Source of the DNA: Nocardioides sp.
GTDB lineage: Bacteria; Actinomycetota; Actinomycetes; Propionibacteriales; Nocardioidaceae
NCBI RefSeq assembly: GCF_016462705.1
Contig: NZ_JAEMSS010000011.1
Location: 1 to 42,459 of the forward strand
Direction: 5' to 3'
Length of the DNA stretch: 42,459 bases
A program made the translations under genes and the position numbers. Within the stretch, counting starts at the first letter, position 1. Each line of letters starts with the position of its first letter. Under the pieces are notes generated by a model. It ran no database searches. It worked only from the letters and a program-made list of their open reading frames with translations, and was not told the origin of the DNA. Below are positions 30,579 to 38,001 of the stretch, in pieces.

Positions 30579-31774
30579 GTCACCTTCTCCCGCGCCCTCG
30601 TCCTGGGCACCGGGTCCTCGAACCGGACCCGGAGCACACCATCGTCGTCCACCCTCGCGCCGGCCACCTGCAGCTTCGCCAGGCCGGCCGGCAGGGTGAG
30701 GAGGCGACGGTACTGGCCGACCGTCACCACCAGCTCATCGCCACTTCGCGCGAGGTCGACCTGGTCGCGGCTGACGAACGGCAGCCGGAGCCGCATCTGC
30801 ACCCCACCCTTGACCGTCACCACCTCGAACGGGCTCTTGACCTTCGGGGTCGCGACCGGGTCGTCGTCGCCGTACAGGGAGCGCGCGAGATCGGTGAGCG
30901 CGTCGACACCGACCGGCTCCAGCGCGCCGTAGAGGGAGCGCCACAGCGGCAGTCCCGCGAACGACTGCTCCACCTGTTGCAGCACCTCGTCTTGGGCCAG
31001 GACCCAGCCGGCGCGCCAGTCGTCGGCGTTCTCCGCGGGGAAGACCCGGTTGGCGATCACACCGTCGACCCGGTAGCCGTAGAGGGACAGCGTGGTGTAC
31101 GACCGGCGGGCCTCGGCCAGCACCACCGACTCCGGGGTCAGGACGATGCGGACGCTCGCGTCGGGTCCGGACAGCAGGGCCCGGACCTCGTCGAGCTCGG
31201 CGTGCAGGCGTTCGACGGCGCCGAAGACGTTGCCTCCCGGCATGGGGACGCCCGCCGCCTTGGTGAGCACGGGGCGCAGCGCCTTCACCATCCGTTGCTG
31301 CATCGGGAAGACTCGCTGCATGTACCACCCCAGCGCCTCGGGCAGTGCCAGCAGCCGGAGCGTCTCGGCCGTGGGGGCGCAGTCGACCACCACGAGGTCC
31401 CAGGCGTCGCTGAGGGCGTGCAGTCGCAGCTCCAGGAGTGCGAGCACCTCCTCCGCGCCCGGGATGACGGTCAGCTCCTCGGCCGCGAGGGAGTCGACCC
31501 CGGCGACGTCGAGGACCGACAGGAGGTAGCCCTGGATCTCCGCCCAGGACTGCTCGAAGCGCAGCTGGGCGTCGACCTGCTGGACGAAGAGGTCCTCGGC
31601 CACCTGGCTGGGCTCGGGGCCGACCGGGGAACCGAAGGTCTCGGCCAGCGAGTGGGCGCCATCGGTCGACAGCACCAGGGTGCGCAGCCCGCGGCTCGCC
31701 GCCAGGGCGGCCGTGCCGGACGCGACGGTCGACTTCCCGACACCGCCCTTACCGGTGAACAAGATGATGCGCAT
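30575..31774 (-). CDS. Get3/ArsA-like P-loop ATPase
   Basis: 399 residues from the ATG at 31774. Deviant Walker A TGKGGVGKSTVASGTAALAA (Lys9 and Lys14) marks the SIMIBI class. LSTDGAHSLAETF is the ArsA/TRC40 switch I region (DTDPAHSL in Get3). VVDCAPTAETLRLLALPEAL matches the switch II/A-loop, and MQQRMVKALRPVLTKAAG is the helical subdomain. A final 100-residue part (ALTDLARSLYGDDDPVAT, then VRFEDPVPRTRAREK) resembles the C-terminal small beta/HSP20-like domain known from this actinobacterial subfamily. No arsenite pump gene (arsB) or metal-binding cysteines in the chamber region are present, so arsenic transport is unlikely. It corresponds to M. tuberculosis Rv2184c by position. A role in handling membrane or lipid-linked client proteins is suggested only by family. 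Confidence 0.9.
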   Translation of the reverse strand: MRIILFTGKGGVGKSTVASGTAALAASRGLRTLVLSTDGAHSLAETFGSPVGPEPSQVAEDLFVQQVDAQLRFEQSWAEIQGYLLSVLDVAGVDSLAAEELTVIPGAEEVLALLELRLHALSDAWDLVVVDCAPTAETLRLLALPEALGWYMQRVFPMQQRMVKALRPVLTKAAGVPMPGGNVFGAVERLHAELDEVRALLSGPDASVRIVLTPESVVLAEARRSYTTLSLYGYRVDGVIANRVFPAENADDWRAGWVLAQDEVLQQVEQSFAGLPLWRSLYGALEPVGVDALTDLARSLYGDDDPVATPKVKSPFEVVTVKGGVQMRLRLPFVSRDQVDLARSGDELVVTVGQYRRLLTLPAGLAKLQVAGARVDDDGVLRVRFEDPVPRTRAREKVT

Positions 31775-31803
31775 GGGGTCGCTGCCGGCTCGGTCGGCCG
31801 GGC

Positions 31804-32244
31804 TCAGCCGAGCGACTCGACGCGCTTCTTCAGCCCCTTGAGCGCGGCGTCGATCAGGATCTTCTCGCCCTTGCGCTTGAGCATGCCGATGAGCGGGATG
31901 GAGACGTCGAGGGCGAGCCGGTAGGTCACCTCGGTCGAGCCGTTGCCGAGGTCGCGGAGCTCGTAGGCACCGTCGAGCGCCCGGAGCATCTTGCCCTCGA
32001 CCAGTGTCCAGGTGACGCGTCGGTGACCCTCCCAGATGTAGGCGAGGGTGTACTCGTCCTTGATCGGGGACACGTCCAGCGCGAAGAACACCTGCTCGGC
32101 GCGGCCATCGGCCCCCTCGACCACCGTCTCGACCGTCGTCACGCCCTTGGCCCAGTGCGGGTAGGCGTCGAAGTCGGCGATCACGTCCATGACCGCCTCG
32201 GGAGCGGCGTCGACGACGATCGAGGACGTGGTCTGCTCGGCCAT
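31804..32244 (-). CDS. SRPBCC (START-like, polyketide cyclase/dehydrase) protein
   Basis: 146 residues from the ATG at 32244 with AGGGGG upstream; a longer in-frame frame upstream is not supported. The helix-grip fold is recognised by SSIVVDAAPEAVMDVIADFD (N-terminal helix), AYPHWAKGVTTVETV, then paired beta strands (VEGKMLRALDGAYELRD) and the long C-terminal helix (KRKGEKILIDAALKGLKKRV). The cavity binds hydrophobic ligands such as lipids, sterols or polyketides. Rv2185c is its positional counterpart in M. tuberculosis. It heads the ArsA-like operon (29 bases to the next start). The ATPase might load or deliver the ligand, but there is no direct sign. Divergent from the acyl-CoA synthetase gene, with a 127-base gap. 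Confidence 0.88.
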   Translation of the reverse strand: MAEQTTSSIVVDAAPEAVMDVIADFDAYPHWAKGVTTVETVVEGADGRAEQVFFALDVSPIKDEYTLAYIWEGHRRVTWTLVEGKMLRALDGAYELRDLGNGSTEVTYRLALDVSIPLIGMLKRKGEKILIDAALKGLKKRVESLG

Positions 32245-32291
32245 GTCGAGCCCCCTGCTGAGACGGTGCTGCTGCGGTCTTCCGGCTGACG

Positions 32292-32332
32292 ACCCTACCG
32301 GATCGTGCGCCCGCCTCCGGCGGCGGTAACGT
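32292..32332. promoter_or_regulatory. divergent -10 candidates between SRPBCC and fadD15
   Basis: TAGGGT on the minus strand (32292-32297) and TAACGT on the plus strand (32327-32332) match TANNNT. They would give leaders of about 40 and 33 bases that contain the AGGGGG and AGGAGG ribosome sites. The rest of the gap shows nothing recognisable. Confidence 0.35.
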
Positions 32333-32371
32333 GCGCCACAGTGCGGACCGGACGCACCGGAGGAGGTCACT

Positions 32372-34171
32372 GTGCGGGAGTACTCCACGCCCCCGTCCAT
32401 GGACCCGCCGACGACCGGCAACCTCACCGACGACGTCGTCACGAACGCCCGCGAGGCCCCCGACCAGGTGGTGTTCTCCGCCCGGCCCGCGAGCGGGACC
32501 GGCGAGTGGTCCGGCATCACCGCCCAGCAGTTCCTGGACGACGTGCGCGCGGTCGCGAAGGGCCTCGTCGCCGCGGGGATCGAACCCGGGGACCGGGTCG
32601 CGCTGATCTCCCGCACCCGGTACGAGTGGACGCTGCTCGACTACGCGACCTGGTTCGCCGGAGCGGTCACCGTGCCCATCTACGAGACGTCCTCCGCCGA
32701 GCAGGTCCAGTGGATCCTGGATGACTCCGGAGCACGCGCCGTGGTCGCCGAGGGGCCGGCCCACGTCGCCCGGGTCAACGAGGTGCGCTCCGGCCTGACC
32801 GAGCTCAACCACGTGTGGTCGTTCGCCGACAACGCCGTCGAGATCCTGCGCCGGCTCGGCGGTGACGTCCCCGACGACCTGCTGGAGAGCCGGCGTACGG
32901 CGGCGGGCCCGAGCGACCTCGCGACCCTGATCTACACCTCCGGAACCACGGGACGGCCCAAGGGCTGCATGCTCACGCACGGCAACTTCATGGTCGAGCT
33001 CGGCGTCGCGGTGCCCGAGCTCAAGGCGCTGTTCGAGAGCGAGGACGCCTCGACACTGCTGTTCCTGCCGTTGGCGCACGTGTTCGCCCGGATCATCCAG
33101 GTGGGCGCCGTCAAGTCGCGGACCCGGATGGCGCACAGCGGGGACGCGACCACCCTCCTCGACGACCTCCAGGCGGTGCGGCCCACGTTCATCCTCGCCG
33201 TCCCCCGGGTGTTCGAGAAGGTCTTCAACACCGCCTCGCAACGCGCCGCCGCGGACGGCCGCGGCGGCGTCTTCGACCGGGCCGCGGAGACGGCGATCGC
33301 CTACTCCCGCGGCCTCGACCGGGGCAAGCCGTCCGTGGCCGTCCGCGTGCAGCACGCGGTGTTCTCCCGCCTGGTCTACGGCCGGCTGCGCGACGCGCTC
33401 GGCGGACGCTGCGAGTTCGCCGTGTCCGGTGGCGCCCCACTGGGTGAGCGACTCGGCCACTTCTACCGCGGCATCGGGCTGACGGTCCTCGAGGGCTACG
33501 GCCTCACCGAGACGACCGGGGCGGTCACCGTCAACCTCCCGGACGCCCTGAAGATCGGCACCGTGGGCCGCCCGCTGCCCGGGAACGCGGTGCGCGTCGC
33601 CGAGGACGGCGAGCTGCTCTTCGTCGGAGGACAGGTCTTCACGGGCTACTGGCACAACGACGAGGCGACCGCCGAGGTGCTCGAGCCGGACGGCTGGTTC
33701 CACACCGGCGACGTCGGCGAGATCGACGACGAGGGCTTCGTCCGGATCACGGGGCGGAAGAAGGAGATCATCGTCACCGCCGGAGGCAAGAACGTCGCGC
33801 CGGGGGCCCTCGAGGACCGGATCCGGGCCCACCTGCTGGTCGACCAGTGCCTCGTGGTCGGTGACGGCCGGCCCTTCATCGCCGCCCTGGTCACCCTGGA
33901 CCGGGAGGCCCTCGCGGGGTGGGCCGAGCGGAACGGCAAGAAGGCGGACGTCCGGCACCTCGTCGACGACCCCGACCTGCGCGCCGAGATCGAGCAGGCG
34001 GTCGACGACGCGAACAGGTCCGTGTCCAAGGCCGAGTCGATCCGCAAGTTCCGGATCCTCGCCGACGAGTGGACCGAGGAGGGTGGCCAGCTCACCCCCA
34101 GCCTCAAGCTCAAGCGCAACGTGGTCATGCGCCAGGCCCGCGACGAGGTCGCGGCGCTGTACCTGCCCTGA
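32372..34171 (+). CDS. fadD15: long-chain acyl-CoA/acyl-AMP ligase (FadD15-like)
   Basis: 599 residues from a GTG set by AGGAGG five bases upstream. ANL-superfamily adenylating enzyme: motif A TLIYTSGTTGRPKGCMLTHG (33 kDa ATP loop), motif LEGYGLTETTGAVTVNLPDA (acyl/AMP site), DGWFHTGDVGEIDDEGFVRI (ribose-binding Asp) and ITGRKKEIIVTAGGKNVAPG (domain hinge), and the final GGQLTPSLKLKRNVVM carrying the catalytic lysine. The length and ordering match FadD15 of mycobacteria, which is divergently placed beside the Rv2185c homologue there too. It activates long-chain fatty acids to acyl-CoA for lipid metabolism at the membrane surface. A stem-loop downstream may end its transcript. No unusual features. 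Confidence 0.92.
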   Translation: MREYSTPPSMDPPTTGNLTDDVVTNAREAPDQVVFSARPASGTGEWSGITAQQFLDDVRAVAKGLVAAGIEPGDRVALISRTRYEWTLLDYATWFAGAVTVPIYETSSAEQVQWILDDSGARAVVAEGPAHVARVNEVRSGLTELNHVWSFADNAVEILRRLGGDVPDDLLESRRTAAGPSDLATLIYTSGTTGRPKGCMLTHGNFMVELGVAVPELKALFESEDASTLLFLPLAHVFARIIQVGAVKSRTRMAHSGDATTLLDDLQAVRPTFILAVPRVFEKVFNTASQRAAADGRGGVFDRAAETAIAYSRGLDRGKPSVAVRVQHAVFSRLVYGRLRDALGGRCEFAVSGGAPLGERLGHFYRGIGLTVLEGYGLTETTGAVTVNLPDALKIGTVGRPLPGNAVRVAEDGELLFVGGQVFTGYWHNDEATAEVLEPDGWFHTGDVGEIDDEGFVRITGRKKEIIVTAGGKNVAPGALEDRIRAHLLVDQCLVVGDGRPFIAALVTLDREALAGWAERNGKKADVRHLVDDPDLRAEIEQAVDDANRSVSKAESIRKFRILADEWTEEGGQLTPSLKLKRNVVMRQARDEVAALYLP

Positions 34172-34440
34172 GCACTCCCACCACTCCAGTCCCAGCCCGC
34201 GCTGCGGAGTGTCTCGTCACGCTCGGTTGCGACCTCGTTCCTCGGTCGCACTCGCTGCTCGACCCTGCGAACCCGTCCCATCTCGTTCCTCGAAGGGACG
34301 AGTTCTCGCATTCGGCGGACTAGACCCGGCCTCCGCACCTACCGTTTCAGGCGAACAACCTCCGCAATTGCTCGTGGGTCAGGACCCCGCCGACAACGCC
34401 AGTTGCCCGTGAGTCCTGAGAACATTTTGAAAGGTTCGTG
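34172..34440. other. 269-base intergenic region before the tad locus
   Basis: No gene. It contains two stem-loops, a GC-rich to AT-richer transition and the cpaB leader. A TGCGACC/GGTCGCA stem (34228-34250) and a second stem-loop (34282-34302) lie in the first half. TACCGT at 34340-34345 is a possible -10 for cpaB. The last 35 bases are unusually A/T-rich for this genome (ACATTTTGAAAGGT) and include the GAAAGG ribosome site. Nothing else is recognisable. Confidence 0.6.
34282..34302 (+). terminator. candidate terminator after fadD15
   Basis: CTCGTTCC-tcgaa-GGGACGAG forms an eight-pair stem (one G-U pair in RNA), 110 bases after the fadD15 stop. It is followed by TTCTCGCATT, which is only weakly U-rich. 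It would separate fadD15 from the tad genes. Confidence 0.45.
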
Positions 34441-35199
34441 ATGGACCGTCGCAGGATTCTTTTGGTCGGCGCCGTACTGGTCGCGGCCCTGGGGGGTGCA
34501 CTCGTCTTCCTGTACGCCCAAGGTGCCGACTCGCGCGCCGAGGACCGGTTCGACACCGTGGAGGTCCTCAAGGCCACCGCGATCATCGAGCCGGGCGAGA
34601 CGATCGAGGACGCCCAGGCCGCCGGCAAGCTCGCGCTGGCCGACGTCACCCAGGACCAGCTGCTCAACGGCTACCAGACCGACACCTCTGCCATCGCAGG
34701 CACCAAGGCGATGCAGACGATCTACCCCGGCGAGCAGATCGTCGCGGACAAGTTCGGGGCAGGTGGGGTCGCCGCGACGTCGGCACTCCAGATCCCGGAC
34801 GACAAGATCGCGATCTCGGTCAACCTCACCGACCCTTCCCGGGTCGCGGGGTTCGTCAACCCCGGTTCCGAGGTGGCCATCTTCGTGAGCGGGACCCTGG
34901 AGGGCCTCACCACCGAGGGCGCCAGCGCGAGCCTGCCGATCACCCGTCTCCTGCTGCCGCGGGTCACGGTGCTCGGGGTCGGCAACACGACGCCGATCTC
35001 CACCACGACCACGGACGAGACAGGCGCCTCGACGACCGAGCAGCTCCCCCGGACCCTGCTCACCCTGTCGGTGAGCCAGCGGGACGCGGAGAAGGTCCTC
35101 TACGCGGCAGGCAACGGCGAGCTGGCCTTCGGTCTGTTGACCGAGGAGAGCGCCGTCAGCCCCGGGCCGGCCATGACCGCCAACGAACTCTTCCAGTGA
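34441..35199 (+). CDS. cpaB: Flp pilus assembly protein CpaB (RcpC/CpaB, SAF domain)
   Basis: 252 residues from the ATG at 34441; a GTG codon directly before it is too close to the GAAAGG site. One N-terminal membrane helix (about 6-26, RILLVGAVLVAALGGALVFL) with a short cytoplasmic tail. The SAF domain runs from about residue 40 to 105 (VLKATAIIEPGETIEDAQAA and TIYPGEQIVADKF). The remaining CpaB domain (IPDDKIAISVNLTDPSRVAG, FVNPGSEVAIFVSG, then LLTLSVSQRDAEKVLYAAGN) is typical. CpaB is a periplasmic or cell-wall-side component needed for Flp/Tad pilus assembly. In Gram-positive hosts there is no outer-membrane secretin, so it may stabilise the pilus passage through the wall (inference). First gene of the tad operon, 6 bases before cpaE. 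Confidence 0.9.
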   Translation: MDRRRILLVGAVLVAALGGALVFLYAQGADSRAEDRFDTVEVLKATAIIEPGETIEDAQAAGKLALADVTQDQLLNGYQTDTSAIAGTKAMQTIYPGEQIVADKFGAGGVAATSALQIPDDKIAISVNLTDPSRVAGFVNPGSEVAIFVSGTLEGLTTEGASASLPITRLLLPRVTVLGVGNTTPISTTTTDETGASTTEQLPRTLLTLSVSQRDAEKVLYAAGNGELAFGLLTEESAVSPGPAMTANELFQ

Positions 35200-35205
35200 G
35201 GAACC

Positions 35206-36411
35206 ATGCCCGTCGTCGTTGACCCCGACCCGATGGTCGTCGAGTCGCTCCTGGCCTCCATGCCGGCCGGCTCGCACGGCGTCGAGTCCGTCGACAGGCT
35301 CAATGCCTGGCTCGCCGCCCACTCCGACGAGTACGCCGTCGTACTCGGCCCCACCCTCACCGACGAGGAGTCGGTGAGCACCTGCGAGGCGCTGCGGAAC
35401 GCCGCGCCGACGATCAGCACGGTCCTGGTCCGGGAGTCCATGGACGCGGACCTGCTGACCTTCGCCATGAAGGCCGGCGCCCGCGACGTCGTGCTCCAGA
35501 CGGACGGCGCTGCGGTGGCCGACGCGATCGCACGGGCCTACCACCTGTTCGTGGCCCTGCGCGGTCCGGCCGGGGCCATGCACATGAGCAAGGTCATCTC
35601 GGTGTTCTCCCCCAAGGGGGGTGTGGGCAAGACCACGCTCTCGGTCAACCTGGCCCTGGCCCTCACGGCCAAGGGGGCCCGTCGGGTGTGCCTGGTCGAC
35701 CTCGACCTGGCCTTCGGGGACGTCGCCATCACCATGCAGCTGTTCCCGACGCACTCGATCGAGCAGGCGATCGGCTCCGAGGACTCGATGGACGTCGAGA
35801 TGCTCGACAGCCTGCTCACCCGTCATCAGGACTCCCTGATGGTGCTGGCGGCTCCGCCGCACCCGGACACCCGGGAGCGGGTCTCGCCGCGACTCGTGTC
35901 GCGGATCATCCGAACCCTCCGCGAGACCTTCGACTACATCGTCATCGACATGGCGCCCTCGTTCGACGAGCAGGTGCTCACGGCGCTCGACGAGACCGAC
36001 GAGGTCGTGCTGGTCGCCACCCTCGACGTGCCGACCCTGAAGAACGTCAAGGTGGCCGTCGAGACGTTCGACGCACTGCACATCGCGAAGGACAACCGGC
36101 ACCTGGTCCTCAACCGGGCCGACGACGAGGTCGGCATCAACGCCGACAAGGTCGAGGGCATCCTCGGGATGAGCGTCGCCACCCAGCTGCTCAGCTCGGT
36201 CGACATCGCCGCCGCGACCAACGCCGGGAGCCCCATCGTGGTCAGCGACCCCGAGCACCAGCTCAGCATCGCGGTGCGCGAGCTGGCCACCAGGCTGGCC
36301 GGCCACATGGTCGCGCCGCCCGGCTCCGAGCGCGGCACGGAGGCACACGCGCCCCAGGGCAAGTCCGAAGCCGAGGCGCGGGGACGACTCAGGAGACGGA
36401 GCAAGTCATGA
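35206..36411 (+). CDS. cpaE: CpaE/TadZ-type pilus localisation ATPase
   Basis: 401 residues, ATG start after GAGGAACC. The N-terminal 120 residues form an atypical receiver-like domain (VVVDPDPMVVESLLAS, VLGPTLTDEESVSTC) without the full phospho-acceptor set. A MinD/ParA-type ATPase follows: deviant Walker A SPKGGVGKTTLSVNLALAL (137-143), switch I CLVDLDLAFGDVAITMQLFP, and Walker B YIVIDMAPSFDEQVLTALDE. TadZ proteins mark the cell pole or assembly site of the Tad pilus (family knowledge). The last 30 residues are disordered and basic (EAEARGRLRRRSKS). Its stop overlaps the cpaF start as ATGA. A chromosome-partition ParA is excluded by the receiver-like domain and neighbours. Confidence 0.9.
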   Translation: MPVVVDPDPMVVESLLASMPAGSHGVESVDRLNAWLAAHSDEYAVVLGPTLTDEESVSTCEALRNAAPTISTVLVRESMDADLLTFAMKAGARDVVLQTDGAAVADAIARAYHLFVALRGPAGAMHMSKVISVFSPKGGVGKTTLSVNLALALTAKGARRVCLVDLDLAFGDVAITMQLFPTHSIEQAIGSEDSMDVEMLDSLLTRHQDSLMVLAAPPHPDTRERVSPRLVSRIIRTLRETFDYIVIDMAPSFDEQVLTALDETDEVVLVATLDVPTLKNVKVAVETFDALHIAKDNRHLVLNRADDEVGINADKVEGILGMSVATQLLSSVDIAAATNAGSPIVVSDPEHQLSIAVRELATRLAGHMVAPPGSERGTEAHAPQGKSEAEARGRLRRRSKS

Positions 36412-38000
36412 ACCTGGCAGACCGACTCGCGGCCGCCCGTGCGGCCGGTACGACACAGGACGAACCGGATCCCGCGCGTGGTGCGCGGACCGACGACGTC
36501 GACGGCGACGGCGCGTCGGGCGAGGCAGCCGGCGGGAAGCGGCGCGCCCCGGTCCCCACCGACGACGCGAACGGGGCCGGCACCAGGGTTTCGGGCAGCC
36601 AGATGTCCGCCGCCGCCGCGGCGACCGCAGGGGCTCTCTCGGCGTCCGAGGCCCGCAGCACCGCCACGGCCAACGCGCCGACGGTGAACCTGGACACGTC
36701 CGCGCGACGAGGGGCACACGTCCAGAACGACCGGATCGAGGAGCTCAAGAGCAGCGTCCACGTCCAGCTGCTCCAGCAGATGGGCCCGCGTCTCTACGAC
36801 TCGGACATGGACCAGAACGAGCTCGACACGGAGGTCCGCAAGGTCCTCGTCGACGTCCTCGGCTCGCAGGACCGCCCGCTCAGCAGCAGCGACCGCGCGC
36901 GGGTCACCCAGGAGATCAGCGACGACATCCTGGGCTACGGCCCGATCGAGCCCTTCCTGCGTGACCCGGAGGTCTCCGAGGTCATGGTCAACAGGGCCAG
37001 CCAGGTCTACATCGAGAAGGGCGGCCGGCTCATCCCGGCCGACGCGCACTTCACCGACGAGGCCCACCTGCGCCGGACGATCGACAAGATCGTCAGCCGG
37101 ATCGGGCGTCGAGTCGACGAGTCCAGCCCGATGGTGGACGCCCGGCTCCCCGACGGGAGCCGTGTCAACGCGATCGTCCCACCGCTCGCCGTGGACGGGT
37201 CGTCCCTGACGATCCGGAAGTTCGCGACCGACCCGCTGACCGTGCACGACCTGATCAACTTCGGGTCCCTCAGCAACATCACCGCCGAGTTCCTCGACGC
37301 CTGCGTGCGCGGCCGCCTCAACATCATCGTGTCCGGCAGCACGGGTGCCGGGAAGACGACGACCCTCAACGTCCTGTCGTCGTTCATCCCCCACGACGAG
37401 CGGATCGTGACCATCGAGGACGCCGCCGAGCTCCAGCTCAAGCAGGAGCACGTGGTCCGCCTCGAGTCCCGGCCGGCCAACATCGAGGGCAAGGGCGCGG
37501 TCACCATCCGTGACCTGGTGAAGAACAGCCTGCGCATGCGGCCGGACCGCATCATCGTCGGTGAGGTCCGCGACGCGTCCGCGCTCGACATGCTCCAGGC
37601 CATGAACACCGGCCACGACGGCTCGATCTGCACCCTGCACTCCAACGGTCCCCGGGACACGCTCGCCCGGATGGAGACCATGGTGCTGATGGCGGGGATG
37701 GACCTGCCGGTCCGGGCCATCCGTGAGCAGGTGGCGTCCGCAGTCGACCTGATCGTGCACCAGACCCGCTTCAAGGACGGGTCGCGCCGGATCACGCACA
37801 TCACCGAGGTCGAGCGGATGGAGGGCGACGTGATCACCCTTCAGGACATCTTCGTCTGGGACAACAGCCGCGGGTTCGACTCCGAGGGACGCGTGCTCGG
37901 CCACCTGGCCTCCACCGGCCTCCGGCCGAAGTTCCTGGAGAAGATGGCCTACGCCAACGTGACCGTCGACCCGGTGTTGTTCGCCCCGGATCGGGGCTGA
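36408..38000 (+). CDS. cpaF: CpaF/TadA secretion ATPase of the Tad pilus
   Basis: 530 residues from the ATG at 36408, with AGGAG upstream; the frame is open for 720 bases before this, but only this start makes sense. The first 110 residues are low-complexity and acidic (AGTTQDEPDPARGARTDDVD). The N-terminal domain follows, from IEELKSSVHVQLLQQMGPRL to SDDILGYGPIEPFLRDPEVS, then VMVNRASQVYIEKGGRL. The ATPase core has SGSTGAGKTTTLNVLSSF (Lys316), the Asp box VTIEDAAELQLKQEHVV, the Walker B/His-box region RPDRIIVGEVRDASALDM and GHDGSICTLHSNGPRD. It is a hexameric traffic ATPase that powers pilin extension (and, in some TadA enzymes, retraction). The long disordered N-terminus is unlike CpaF of Gram-negative hosts. 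Confidence 0.93.
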   Translation: MNLADRLAAARAAGTTQDEPDPARGARTDDVDGDGASGEAAGGKRRAPVPTDDANGAGTRVSGSQMSAAAAATAGALSASEARSTATANAPTVNLDTSARRGAHVQNDRIEELKSSVHVQLLQQMGPRLYDSDMDQNELDTEVRKVLVDVLGSQDRPLSSSDRARVTQEISDDILGYGPIEPFLRDPEVSEVMVNRASQVYIEKGGRLIPADAHFTDEAHLRRTIDKIVSRIGRRVDESSPMVDARLPDGSRVNAIVPPLAVDGSSLTIRKFATDPLTVHDLINFGSLSNITAEFLDACVRGRLNIIVSGSTGAGKTTTLNVLSSFIPHDERIVTIEDAAELQLKQEHVVRLESRPANIEGKGAVTIRDLVKNSLRMRPDRIIVGEVRDASALDMLQAMNTGHDGSICTLHSNGPRDTLARMETMVLMAGMDLPVRAIREQVASAVDLIVHQTRFKDGSRRITHITEVERMEGDVITLQDIFVWDNSRGFDSEGRVLGHLASTGLRPKFLEKMAYANVTVDPVLFAPDRG

Positions 38001-38001
38001 G

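Noticed and set aside
30575..31774. Arsenite-pump ATPase ArsA
   Set aside because: No arsB, arsR or arsD nearby and no cysteine cluster; the neighbourhood matches the Rv2184c type.
31775..33958. Open minus-strand frame upstream of the ArsA-like gene through the SRPBCC and fadD15 regions
   Set aside because: The true start is the ATG at 31774 with the P-loop directly after it; the upstream part has no family similarity and lies antisense to fadD15.
34172..34440. Small RNA or unannotated short gene before cpaB
   Set aside because: Stem-loops are present but no promoter-plus-terminator pair and no short frame with a ribosome site could be seen.
35688..36407. Upstream in-frame extension of cpaF inside cpaE
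   Set aside because: The translation is Arg/Gly-rich nonsense, while the ATG at 36408 has a ribosome site and the usual ATGA overlap.
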